Assembly: GCA_032209605.1 (NCBI GenBank)
Contig: JASFXZ010000039.1
Coordinates: 4,836,001-4,900,000, forward strand
Reading direction: 5' to 3'
Origin: Mactromeris polynyma
Lineage: Eukaryota > Mollusca > Bivalvia > Venerida > Mactridae
Length of the DNA: 64,000 bases
The position numbers and the translations under genes are program-made. Below are positions 11,564 through 21,932 of the stretch, in pieces; position 1 is the first letter of the stretch; each line of letters begins with the position of its first letter. Below the pieces are notes generated by a model. It was given only the letters and a program-made list of their open reading frames with translations. It ran no database searches and was not told where the DNA came from.

Positions 11564-14206
11564 CTACTGGTATGCTTTATTTTCAACGTTCTTCAAATCG
11601 GACTCTGTCAACTTAAACATTCGTTTTGATTTTCCTGTCGGGATAGGTTCCGAAACGTTGCAGATTATGTCTTTTCTGTCTAACCATATCCTATCCTCAT
11701 GTTTTGGCCACTGCAAAAGTTTCCGGACATTCTGCATAAACTTGATCTCAATCTCGTCGTCTTCATCATCATACTCTAAAACCTTCCCAATGTACAATTT
11801 CCTGTCATACATTGCTGCCACATACGTCCCTACAGAAACATCCGGCATTGGTGATTCAGGACCACTTTCAGAAAAGGCTTCCAATGCAAGCTCTGGTTGT
11901 GGTTCCGATGTTTCAGTTGTCGAACCTGGCTGGCTTTCATCCGTAACGATTCTATTTTTCTCAGAGACAATCAGTGTGTCACGAGTCCAGTGATTCAATT
12001 TACATTCTTGATCATTGATGCAGTCTTCGCAATAACAGCTTACATTTGATGTCAATATGGTGTTCTTTCCTTTGCCGATCACTGCGTGGAATTTCATGGT
12101 GCCTTTAATTGGTTTGATGTCGTAAACATTTACGGCACTGGACTTCTGTTGGCAGTCAGACGATGGCACATACATAAAGTGTACACTTTTCATTGTACAA
12201 GTTGGGGATTGTGTCCACTGGAAAAACTCTCCTCCATCTTGTATGCAGGCCTTCCCTGATTTCATTGCGTCATCTGCCATCCGCTTTGTCGTTCCGCCTA
12301 AGCCATCGCAGGGCCCTTTGCCGTGCCCGGCTTCAAAATAGTTCCACACGGCTTTGCATTTGTATATCTCTTCATGATTTGCAATAGTATGGAATATCGT
12401 CTTATTCCTGTATTGCGAGGTTGGACTGTCCGTAAAGTAATGTATTTTCCGAACATTTGGTACACGTTTCTTTATTTCAGGAACGATTTTGTCAATAAAT
12501 GTCAAGACAGTAGTTGTATTGTGACCCATTTCATCCGATACTATGACGATACTCTGGTGTTTCAATTCGTCAGTATTATCTTTGTAATACATGACCACTG
12601 GGTGCAGGGTCACAGCACTCTGATTCCAGTAGGCGGATTGTATTTCCTCTACGCTCTTACAGGAATAGTTTTCAGCGAAGTCCATGTTCACAACAACTTC
12701 GTCTTTTGGAAGGTTCTTCTTTATTTTCAGATTTTCCTGATACTGCCGACGCACTCTGTGTACATGTTCGGTAAATTCTTTCACCTGTACTTCCATGTGT
12801 TTCAAAAATTCAGTTTTCGTCAATGTGCATGAAACAACCTTCATTATCATCTTCTTCTTACCTTTGTCCTCTAATGGAACCCTCTTCCATTGTCCAAACG
12901 TTATCTCTGCAGGTGTGTCTGTTTTCATCTTGTCGATGTTTGCGTCATCTTCAATAAATTTCTCCGGATTTATTGGTACAATCACACCGCACTTTCTCAA
13001 AGATTGAATGCACAAGGCAAAATTTTGGTGCATTGTGCAGAGGCAACTGCTTCTTGAAATAAACCTTGTAACTTTTACATTCGCTGGGCGTATGCGGCAG
13101 AAAGATGCCAAAGAAAGTTTGACGTCTTGATTTTCACTTAGAAATTTGAGGTGTAAGTTCTTCAGATAGTCAGTAAGTATTCTGGTCTGGCGTGTCTCTC
13201 CGTTCACTTTCAGTTTGTCCTGTTTTCCAGGGTTACACCTAGAATTGTCGTCACGCATAAAAAAAATCCAGTACACGAGCGCTGTATCTTTTAACTTCTC
13301 TTTCTCTTCGAAATATATTGACACCGGTAAATCCACCAGACATACATTTTGCTATCCTGTTTCGCCCAAGGCCTGTTGATTTATTGACCGCTCTTGCTAG
13401 CCTGTATTTGCTTAGTATCTTTCCCCCCATCAACCCACGCAGAGCACCTACTTCCGTTCGTTTCATTCCACGGCGACATTTCTCAACTTGTGTTTGCACA
13501 ACATTTGCAAGTAGCAGTTGTTTTCTGATTTTCGCACTTTGCATCTTATTTAAGCCTGCATTTGTCAACATTTGCTTGGTCTTACTTCTTGGTGTATGTG
13601 GCTCTGGAGGTTCAATTTCTACCTGTCTGTCAACATTGGGCGTACGTATAGGTGTTTCCTCACTTCTCTCGTTGCAACTATTTTCAGAGGTATCATTGTA
13701 GCTGCATTCTGCAGAAACTCGTGTTTCATGTCTTCTTTGATCTCTGTCTTTCTTTTTGAACCGCTGGAAAGATCGCAAATTTCGCTTATACTTCTTCTGT
13801 AACACATCAAATTTTACTCTCAAATCTTTAAATTCTCTGTGCTTCTTTGAAAGGGCGCGGCTTATGCGTTTCCTTGCGCCATTCCTGCGGTTCGGAAATG
13901 GAAGGTTTACTATCAGTGGTCCAGGAGATTCATGTTCATTTGTTGCATATCCACTGGTTTCAGAAACCATTGATTCTTCTTGGACATTTGCAACTGCTTC
14001 GAGCTTTTTCTTACTTCGATGGCGCTTAACGTACTCTCTTGTTTTCTCTCGTATTCTATTTTTTCTGTTCTTGATAGCTGACTAACAGGTGTGTAATTTT
14101 GAGTCTTTCTCTGTTTAGCCTTCGTAAGATAGTCTTGATACTTTTCAGGATCTTGTTTCAGCCGTTTACGGTATTCTCTCATCTTTTCGGCAGCAGACTT
14201 TGCCAT
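11564..14206 (-). CDS. DDE-type transposase, ~880 codons, two homopolymer frameshifts
   Basis: Three overlapping minus-strand open frames (14206-13913, 13970-13251, 13336-11564) read as one protein. The shifts fall in an A6 run (14059-14064) and a T8 run (13259-13266) and cancel, so first and last frames agree. The N-terminus is basic (MAKSAAEKMREYRKRLKQDP), then Lys/Arg-rich with coiled-coil potential. In the last 590 residues I see a CxC/H cluster near 98-103, DFAENY (D219), TDSPTSQYRNK (D303), GHGKGPCDGLGGTTKR (D344), a CYCEDC metal-site candidate (434-445) and a C-terminal SH3/Tudor-like stretch (about 501-560, VAAMYDRKLYIGKVLEYDDE). The HGKG-DG-GG-K block is shared with transposon-derived proteins of many invertebrates. 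Likely role: binding and cutting this element's ends. The superfamily assignment and catalytic residues are inferred. The ATG has a good context (GCCATGG). Confidence 0.8.
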
Positions 14207-14214
14207 GGCGTTGG

Positions 14215-15186
14215 TCTGAAAGAGGAATAAATAATTAAGCTATAGTCTGAGGGATAAGTGTATTAGACTGTACGTCATTCATTTGGAAAGGTTCGTTATC
14301 TTCTGAAAGGTTCGTTACCTTCTGACTGATCTGTTTTATGTGGCTATAAAATATACAAATTCCTTGTATTTATGAGGAATGATGTTGTCAAATTAGTCAG
14401 TTGACAGGAGTATATTGATTTTATATATTTAATGCTTATACAGTCTATGTTTTGACACTACAACTTATGTATTATTAAATGTACACTGAATCGAACGATG
14501 GGGTGCGTTGTATTAACAATGTCCACTATCTTTCTTTAGAACACAAACACAATTTAAAAAGCATAAATTAACAACTATAGCTCCGAACTGATAGTGACTA
14601 ATTACATTTTGGTTGATTCTTAAATTAATATGACATGGCTTCGAAGAAAGAGTATGCAAGGTTCGTTACTATTTCGTAACAAACCTTACACATACATATT
14701 TAGGAAATAAAAAAGCTCACATGTTATATTCAGTAGATATTTGGTTCAGACTTTAAAAAATGACCGATTGTTACACGATAAAATATATAAAGTGTAAACA
14801 ATTTCGTGTCTCACATACTAATACACTGCAAAACCCGTGGGACTCAAATTGCTTTCACAGTTTGTTATGAAAAATAAAAATTACAAATACACCATGCAGT
14901 TACAATATACTACAACGTTCATAGCCTAAATAACGGACATCAACCTATAAAGTATGAAGTTTGTACGCATGTCCCTCATTATCTCTATGGTAACATGCCA
15001 TGGGAAAAATAAGAAAGGTTCGTTACTAAGGAAAACGAACCTTACATGTACTTTGATGCCACTCACATGTGTAACCCACATCAAACAAGTCATAATCAAT
15101 TTATCTTATTGAATACATCTATCTGACAATCACATTAAATATGATAATCATATTTCAACACTTGATTAAATAATAAATTTCTTACC
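14215..15186 (-). other. Candidate 5' leader intron of the transposase gene
   Basis: On the minus strand, CTGGACCAG followed by GTAAGAAA gives a strong donor (exon end at 15186). CCTCTTTCAG followed by ACC gives an acceptor just before 14215, nine bases upstream of the ATG at 14206. This implies a non-coding first exon downstream of the CRE pair and a ~0.97-kb leader intron. Splicing is predicted from consensus sites only. Confidence 0.5.
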
Positions 15187-15908
15187 TGGTCCAGATAAGG
15201 TTTTCCCAAACAATTTCCAGTAAGTTTACATCACAATTTCGTCTGTTATGGAGGATCAGAAAAATTGTAACTATCAATGACGTCATATCCTTCAAAGGAA
15301 TGACGTCAAAAGTTCGCCCCACAAACCAATTATAACAGTAATGCTATATTAAGATTTCGTGATAACGAATCTTTCAAACGAACCTTACACAAGCAAGTTT
15401 GATATTGGATATTTTAACTAATAATGATTTCAATTTTATTTTTTGTTATCAAATCGGTCTTTTGGGTAGATGTGCATTGATAACATAATATCTACATTAG
15501 ATATCTTTCATATTTCTGCAATAAATTTAGTAACAAACCTTACTGTCTTAAATCTACGCATCAAAAAACGAACCTTAAGCCGGATTAATTTTGAAAATAA
15601 CACACACGGGTGTATATTTGTGTTACAAATTATAACTAAACAATCACGAACGTAATAATTTCATATTATTTCATGTTCAAATAGTTCAAAGTAGTATTTA
15701 TTTCCACTTAAAAGGAAAGCACTAAACTTTATATCGGATTTGGCGACATACGATCAACGCCCTGTTGCTTTTAATTAAAACATTATCAGAGGTAAAACTG
15801 TGTTTATAAGGAGTTAAAGCAGCAAACGCGGAACACCGGCAGCAATAAGAGTTGAAAATAATTGCTTTCGAAGCTGAAAATTCGTCCGGCGACAGTCACG
15901 AACCTTAC
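14288..15908. repeat. Dispersed GTAACGAACCTT motif array
   Basis: The 12-mer AAGGTTCGTTAC or close variants occurs in forward orientation at 14288, 14307, 14658 and 15015, and in reverse orientation (GTAACGAACCTT type) at about 14677, 15035, 15377, 15530, 15568 and 15897. A related GATAACGAATCTTT lies near 15361. Outside this interval I saw only one more good copy, at 11111, still inside the transposon. Confinement to the promoter-proximal subterminal region suggests transposase or repressor binding sites. Confidence 0.75.
15278..15308 (-). promoter_or_regulatory. Paired CRE palindromes, likely transposase promoter
   Basis: TGACGTCA occurs at 15278-15285 and 15301-15308, 23 bp apart. They lie about 100 bp upstream of the predicted non-coding first exon end at 15186. 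TGACGTCA is the canonical CREB/ATF site; use here is inferred from position. Confidence 0.5.
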
Positions 15909-16071
15909 AAAAACGCACATTCATTGTGCTATTATAAAGAGGAAGATTACGGGACAAAACAATTATACTCCGATCTTGTATCATCATTGACCCCTGCAAT
16001 AAAAAATATAGGTAATTGACTGATCCGCACATTGGAATGGCTTTCATTACTTGCCGACAAGCGAAAATATC

Positions 16072-16099
16072 AAGTGCACCGTTTTATTGAGAAAGCGTG
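16072..16099 (-). repeat. Right terminal inverted repeat of the 5.9-kb transposon
   Basis: 28 bp ending GAGAAAGCGTG, identical to the reverse complement of 10179-10206. It is followed by ATGA. Confidence 0.9.
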
Positions 16100-16934
16100 A
16101 TGATCTGAGAAGATCTAGAAATATTCTTTATGTTTTTGTACTTGTTTGAATGACCTTCTACTATCTGTTTCAGAACCCAGCAATTCTAGAGAGTTGTTTG
16201 GCCAGGTTTGTTCAATAATTATCACGCTTTGTTGTCTAGACGAGATAAAACTTCAAGATTTCAGATAACCAGTTAACTCTGGCATTTGCTATACTGACAA
16301 TGAGACCTTTACATAACAATACACCACTTAAGTTGTGGATAATGGTCAAATGTTAACTCAAATTGAACAACATTCTACTGTAGCAGGAAATTCCAGCAAA
16401 TAAATTAGTGTAACTTTTCCGAGTTACTATATTGAGGAACTAAGTCAGAAATGTGCATGTAAGTCAAAGAAAGATCACTGATAATTTACACCAAATACAT
16501 TAATTAGTCGGGTCAGGTATAATGCTTCTAATGTTTACCAATTATGATGTTTTAAGACACATGGTCAGCCGGTTTTAAGCATTGGTTTTATTCACATTCC
16601 GTAATAATTATGCTTTAGAAAAGTACACGAGTGTGTATGGTATGGCAATGTGTCTGTTGTCTAGGTAACATTCATCTTTGTTATATGTACATTAATATGT
16701 ATTATCAGAAAGATACATGGATTTGTATAAAATACAGTTTACACTGACGTATGTTGAACCGTAATTTTCACACATACGAATATGTCACACGTGTAACAAA
16801 ATTTGTGAAAATTCATTTGTGTACCTCTACCCCCCCCCCCCCCCCCCCTCAAAGTAAAAACGTATATGACACATGTCAAAAAAAAGAAAAACATCTGTAA
16901 AAATATTGTTCATACGAATACGTCACATTCCAAA
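16100..16934. other. No gene; contains a 19-base C homopolymer
   Basis: No open frame or family match. A run of 19 C (16830-16848) stands out in AT-rich sequence and could be a replication or sequencing trouble spot. Confidence 0.7.
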
Positions 16935-18025
16935 CAAGAACTATCTTTAAAAAAGATGGTCGGCGCAACTTGAAGTTTGCAAATTGGTTGCACTCTCTAG
17001 GTTATATTTTGTTGTACAACATAAAAAATGCCATTCAATTACGATATACTACAAATACTCCATCCTCGGTACCCAGGCAAACATAACATACATTATGATA
17101 TGAATAGCCTGGGTACCGAGGATGCAAATACTCTGAGTACTGTAATCAATCGTAACTTCTTGGCGGAGCCAATAATGCCGAGGTGTTCCGAATGAGACGG
17201 CATTATAAATAACTCCGTAGTGTGATCATAGACACAGTATAGTCTGTTACAATATAGTTCAACATTACTTATTGCGTCAGTCGTGAACTCACACATCCAT
17301 GTTAATAAACTTGTAACATAGCGATTTATCTGATTAAAATAATATAAATGTTCGCGACTGGTACATTAACCCTTTTCTCCATAGATACGCCGATTGACGC
17401 CTCTACCGTATCTCCATGCAGACCCCTATTAACGCCTCTGACTTTCTGACGTTGTGCACAAACTATTGTGATATACGCCTTTAAAACATCACAGGTAGCG
17501 ATTTTATGCTGCACTCGCGGAAGTGTAATTTCATCACATACGCAGGTTTCCAATAAATTTTCGGATTTTATAGTAAGTACCGTAATTTTTTACTTACCCT
17601 AATGCAAAGAGCAATCTTGTTAGATTCTAATTCCACCAAAAATATATGGCTAATAATAAAAGTTAATCCATAAACGGCGATCAAACAATCCATTTTCAGA
17701 AAATTTTCAGAGCACGATTGCATCATTACTATTTCTAAAAATGTCGGTCATTTTCCGAAAATGACCACTTCATTTTGGATATTTTCATTTAGTTTAATTG
17801 TACTAATACACTTCCTTGTATACTATATATTTCAAGAGAATTCTGTGAAAAACAAACTGGGTTTAATTATCTTAAAAATGTGTAAAGATCCACTAAACAA
17901 AAGATGTAGATCACACGTGCCTGTCGTGTAATTGTCTAGCAAATGTGTGAAAAATCAATACTAAGTAGGTCAAATCCAACACCAGAGAATTCCCCGTGTA
18001 AATGAATAACAAGGCTAACAAGCCC
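16935..18025 (-). repeat. Rearranged partial copy of the 38.9-kb TIR element
   Basis: 16935-17060 and 17133-17370 match 40275-40148 and 40090-39566 in inverted orientation. 17575-17740 matches 38985-39135 in direct orientation, and 17975-18020 matches 39485-39545 inverted. Segment order and orientation therefore differ between the copies. This copy lacks the SINE present at 39704-39998 and carries a 64-bp palindrome absent from the other copy. No coding sequence. Confidence 0.75.
17061..17124. mobile_element. 64-bp palindromic mini-MITE with 9-bp target duplication
   Basis: Perfect 18-bp inverted arms (CATCCTCGGTACCCAGGC at 17061-17078 and its complement at 17107-17124) enclose 28 bp. Both sides carry CAAATACTC (17052-17060 and 17125-17133). 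The paralogous copy near 40140-40160 holds a single uninterrupted CAAATACTC, i.e. the empty site. A 9-bp duplication is typical of Mutator-type transposases. Confidence 0.8.
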
Positions 18026-19561
18026 TCCGTGCCCCCGGTAGATCAGCCACTGGAAAATGTTAACCAATCTGCTTCAATGTTACAGCTATTTTTAAATTGA
18101 AGAGAAAATGCGCGAAATTGCCTTGGTGGTTAACGTAAGATTTGATTGGTTTACAGAACACTGAATATGTAATTAGCAAAACCATGTTAGTACGGCTGCG
18201 CCGAAAAACAGTCTATGCCACTTAGATAGATCAGGGGTCATATTGTTTTTGCTATGTCCGATATAGCCCTCATATTTTACAGGATGCTAGAACATGTTGA
18301 GTAAATGACCCAGGTTCAATTCTGGGTCAATGGACCAAAGGTCACAGAGGGTAAACATATCAAATTATTTAGCACTCAATATTTTGATAACCTTTCGACA
18401 CTGATACTTCATATGTGTAGTAGAAGTTCCATGTTGCTTTAAGGGGTCACTTGGTCAAAGGTCACATGGGGTCATAAACATGTAATCCTTTAACATTAAA
18501 CATCTTGATATCTGTTTGACGCAAATCATGATTGTTCTCAATGAATATACGATCATTTTTGCTTTTGTGACTATAGGATTGCTCGATTCCGTCCGTCTGT
18601 CCGTCGCAGTTCATGTCCGGTCAATTACTTCATGATGCATGGACCGATTTAAAAAAACTTACCACAAGAGTTAACCACATTAAGACAATGTTTGGCGTGC
18701 AAGACCAAGGACCATGGCTCAACGGCAGGGTCACTATGCACTTTTGGCCATTTTCTTTATGTAACGTGTAGTGATAGTGCCGTTTGTGTTGACTCATAAC
18801 TTCTAAGATGATAACCGGATTTTAGTTCCCCCTAGGTAAAAGTTCACCTCATCCGGGCAACATTCAGATCTCATTTTTCAGCCTCGCCGACTGAAGGTCA
18901 TGGTCACCGTTCAATGTAACAGGATTGTGTGTCTGCCCCCAACAAGTCCTAAACCCTTCGAAGGATTTACCTCAAACTTTGGTCAAATGCTCAACGAATT
19001 AAGACGAAATGCAGAACCAATGTTCCAGGCGCATTAGTTCAAGGTCAAGGTCACCATTTAAGGACAGCAGCCAATTGTATAAAACTGATTAATTCTTTGC
19101 TTTGGTCAAAGTTAACCAAACTGATTACCCAATAATTACTATAAACAATAAAATTATTTAAATGTGCAATTTGGCCAAAAGATAACCTATGGACAACTTA
19201 GCCAAGGTTTTTACACTTCAGTTTATACCATTCTACAAGGTTACAATATTATATAAAAACATTTAAAAGTATCAGTCGACAATATTACAAGAATTTATAA
19301 GAAATATCTTAAAGCATAAGTCGACAATATTACATGAATATATCAAAAAACATTGTAAAGCAGAAATCTCTGCGAGTAAGTATATACTGTAGTTCAAATG
19401 TTGTTTGTAGGTAAAGTTCCATTTAGTTACAAAGATCATACTGTTTATTACTGGTTGATGAATATATAGTCACATTGTTTATAACCGGTATAATTGTAAC
19501 ATGATTTGTAAGGAATTCCTAATGCACAACCACTGGTTTTAGTTTATACACAAATTTATTT
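18026..19561. repeat. Diverged bivalve-type interspersed repeats, no gene
   Basis: Contains degenerate direct repeats with AAAGGTCACA / GGGGTCA phrases (about 18310-18370 and 18440-18480), then a stretch beginning near 18580 (CCGTCCGTCTGTCCGTCG) with motifs such as AGGTCATGGTCACC. Similar phrasing appears in the tandem-core repeats at 25043 and 34837, so I regard these as old members of that broad class. No open frame above about 65 codons. Confidence 0.4.
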
Positions 19562-20010
19562 TCTGTCGGCGTTGGCGTGATGGTATCCGGCGTCTGTGTT
19601 CGGCTGGCATGGTAGTAGATAGCTGCTAAATGTCGGTTAGAATATTTACTGTCGGCGTTGGCGTGATGGTATCCGGCGTCTGTGTTCGGCTGGCGTGGTA
19701 GTAGATAGCTTTGAAATGTCGGTTAGAATATTTACTGTCGGCGTTGTTGTGAAGATATCCGGCGTTTGTGTTTTTATAAGTTGCTACGATGTCCGCGATT
19801 AGACATTAACTCGCTCACAAGTCCATGAGAATGTAATAAAATCCATATATAACGATGTTGTTTTGATAAGTTTGCACAAAAGTGGAATATCCATATATGA
19901 CGATGTTGTTTTGATAAGTTTGCACAAAAGTGGAATCTGTACCAGCGACGATGTCCGCGATTAGACATAAAGTCGCTCACAAGTCCATGAGAATGTAATA
20001 AAATCCATAT
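19562..20010. repeat. Two nested short tandem repeats
   Basis: An 87-bp unit starting TGTCGGCGTTGGCGTGATGG repeats about 2.5 times (from 19562, 19650, 19736). Then GATGTCCGCGATTAGACAT... occurs at about 19787 and 19948, enclosing two ~46-bp copies of CGATGTTGTTTTGATAAGTT. Being next to the end of the env-like frame, this could be retroelement LTR material, but no paired LTR is visible. Confidence 0.6.
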
Positions 20011-20042
20011 GTAAATAATGTCATCCGTCGGGTGATTACGTG

Positions 20043-20508
20043 TCAGTTACCCACGCGGATATCTCCTGTGAAAAGGGGAGGATACAATTTATTGATGAAA
20101 GACCCTGAGGGTTTTTCAACCTCGCCTTCTATCTGATTGGTTGATGGTTGTACTCGGGGTCCGAAATTAGTCTCGTTATGACCGAGATCTGACATCCTGA
20201 CGGTTTGGTAGCCTGTTAGCGCCCTGACATCACCTGTTTGCTTGTTAAGCTTGGCAGATCTACTTTTAGAAGTACATTGACGAAATTTGATATAAAATAC
20301 CACCATAGCAAGAATACTCAACACGGCAATAGCAATAAGGATGTAGTACCAAAACGGCCAGTCAGAGTCAATGTCATCGAGTTGTAAATGACGTAAGTAT
20401 TGTAATTTTTCTATCAGTTGTGACATTGGGATGTCTTTAACGTGTTTCAAAATTTTAGGTAAAGTTATGTTAACTTGAAAATCTAGCTTGCACTCGGAAT
20501 GAGACTAT
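20043..20508 (-). pseudogene. Env-like membrane glycoprotein tail, 5' truncated
   Basis: The minus-strand frame is open from about 20508 to the stop at 20043. It has a Cys-containing ectodomain remnant (CKLDFQVNITLP, with an N-x-T glycosylation site), an amphipathic segment, one transmembrane helix (WPFWYYILIAIAVLSILAMV and following), and a ~80-residue Lys/Arg-then-polar tail. This single-pass C-terminal layout resembles the env-like third frame of invertebrate LTR retroelements. Everything upstream is missing; the 451-bp triplication begins about 90 bp beyond. No gag, pol or paired LTR is seen. A fragment of a host membrane-protein gene is the alternative. Confidence 0.45.
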
Positions 20509-20599
20509 TTAAAAATAACAATATATGTTAAACTGTCCATAACCAATGTAATCACAAAATCTTCTAACTACGCGCATAATTAACAATGTGAACTATGTA

Positions 20600-21932
20600 C
20601 AAACATTAAAATATATACTGTGCTCAACAGTACATTTAAACCGTTCAAAACATAATTAGGCGTCTCCTTGCCTTTTCTTTGAATACGGAACAATATTAAT
20701 TATTTAAACATCAATTTTAATACTATTTACAAAATGATATTTAAGAAATATATCATATACATAACTGGTTTGAACCGGTTATCGGCACTTGCTTCTACGT
20801 GAAGTCATTTCTGGTCAATTATCAACATCAATATGTTTAAGATAGCATTATTTTGACTTTGTCAACTCAAAGTAATACTTTAGCTAAGAGCATCTAAATA
20901 TCGAAGGGAATACATGTACATAGCTTTTAAAAGAGCTTTTGTAATACACCTTGCATAAGGTCATGATTGCTTCGTTCGATATGACTTAACAGAAGGTGTA
21001 GTCACTTCTGTTTATCTTGATTTATACACGGTTCTGTTACGGAATCCGTTCAAACATTAACATATATACTGTGCTCAACAGTACATTTAAACCGTTCAAA
21101 TCATAATAAGGCGTCTCCTTGCCTTTTCTTTGAATACGGAACAATATTAATTATTTAAACATCAATTTTAATACTATTTACAAAATGACATTTAAGAAAT
21201 ATATCATATACATAACTGGTTTGAACAGGTTATCGGCACTTGCTTCTACGTGAAGTCATTTCTGGTCAATTATCAACATCAATATTTTTAAGATAGCCTT
21301 ATTTTTACTTTGTCAACTCAAAGTAATACTTTAGCTAAGAGCATCTAAATATCGAAGGGAATACATGTACATAGCTTTTAAAAGAGCTTTTGTAATACAC
21401 CTTGCATAAGGTCATGATTGCTTCGTTCGATATGACTTAACAGAAGGTGTAGTCACTTCTGTTTATCTTGATTTATACACGGTTCTGTTACGGAATCCGT
21501 TCAAACATTAACATATATACTGTGCTCAACAGTACATTTAAACCGTTCAAAACATAATTAGGCGTCTCCTTGCCTTTTCTTTGAATACGGAACAATATTA
21601 ATTATTTAAACATCAATTTTAATACTATTTACAAAATGATATTTAAGAAATATATCATATACATAACTGGTTTGAACAGGTTATCGACACTTGCTTCTAC
21701 ATGAAGTCATTTTCTGGTCAATTATCAACATCAATATGTTTAAGAAAGCATTATTTTGACTTTGTCAACTCAAAGTAATACTTTAGCTAAGAGCAGTTAA
21801 ATATCGAAGGGAATACATGTACATAGCTTTTAAAAGAGCTTTTGTAATACACCTTGCATAAGGTCATGATTGCTTCGTTCGATATGTCTTAACATAAGTT
21901 GTAGTCACTTCTGTTTATCTTGATTTATACAC
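20600..21932. repeat. 451-bp unit, three tandem copies
   Basis: CTGTGCTCAACAGTAC lies at 20618, 21069 and 21520, an exact 451-bp period twice. Copies differ at only a few positions; the third ends near 21932 where GATTTATACACGGTTC runs into unrelated sequence. No coding frame spans the unit. Confidence 0.92.

Larger units (their letters stand above)
10179..16099 (-). mobile_element. 5.9-kb DNA transposon, candidate Sola-like, near complete
   Basis: The 28-bp ends at 10179-10206 and 16072-16099 are perfect inverted repeats beginning CACGCTTTCTCAATAAAACG. Both are flanked by ATGA (10175-10178 and 16100-16103), a possible 4-bp target duplication. The 5921-bp interior carries one minus-strand transposase gene (14206-11564), a spliced leader, a promoter with two CRE palindromes, and a cluster of GTAACGAACCTT-like motifs between the promoter side and the right end. 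A 4-bp duplication together with an Asp-rich DDE-type transposase fits the Sola superfamily as I understand it, but the superfamily call is inference. The boundaries are read directly from the sequence. Confidence 0.85.

Noticed and set aside
14059..14064. Programmed -1 ribosomal frameshift in the transposase
   Set aside because: The zero-frame codons around the A6 run do not form a canonical X_XXY_YYZ heptamer, and the second shift at 13259-13266 is of opposite sign; error or mutation is simpler.
11541..14085. Plus-strand frames of up to 169 codons within 11.5-14.1 kb
   Set aside because: Antisense shadows of the minus-strand transposase, whose motifs are clear.
19562..20040. 3' LTR of the env-like element
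   Set aside because: No second copy, no polypurine tract and no TG...CA ends could be demonstrated in the window.
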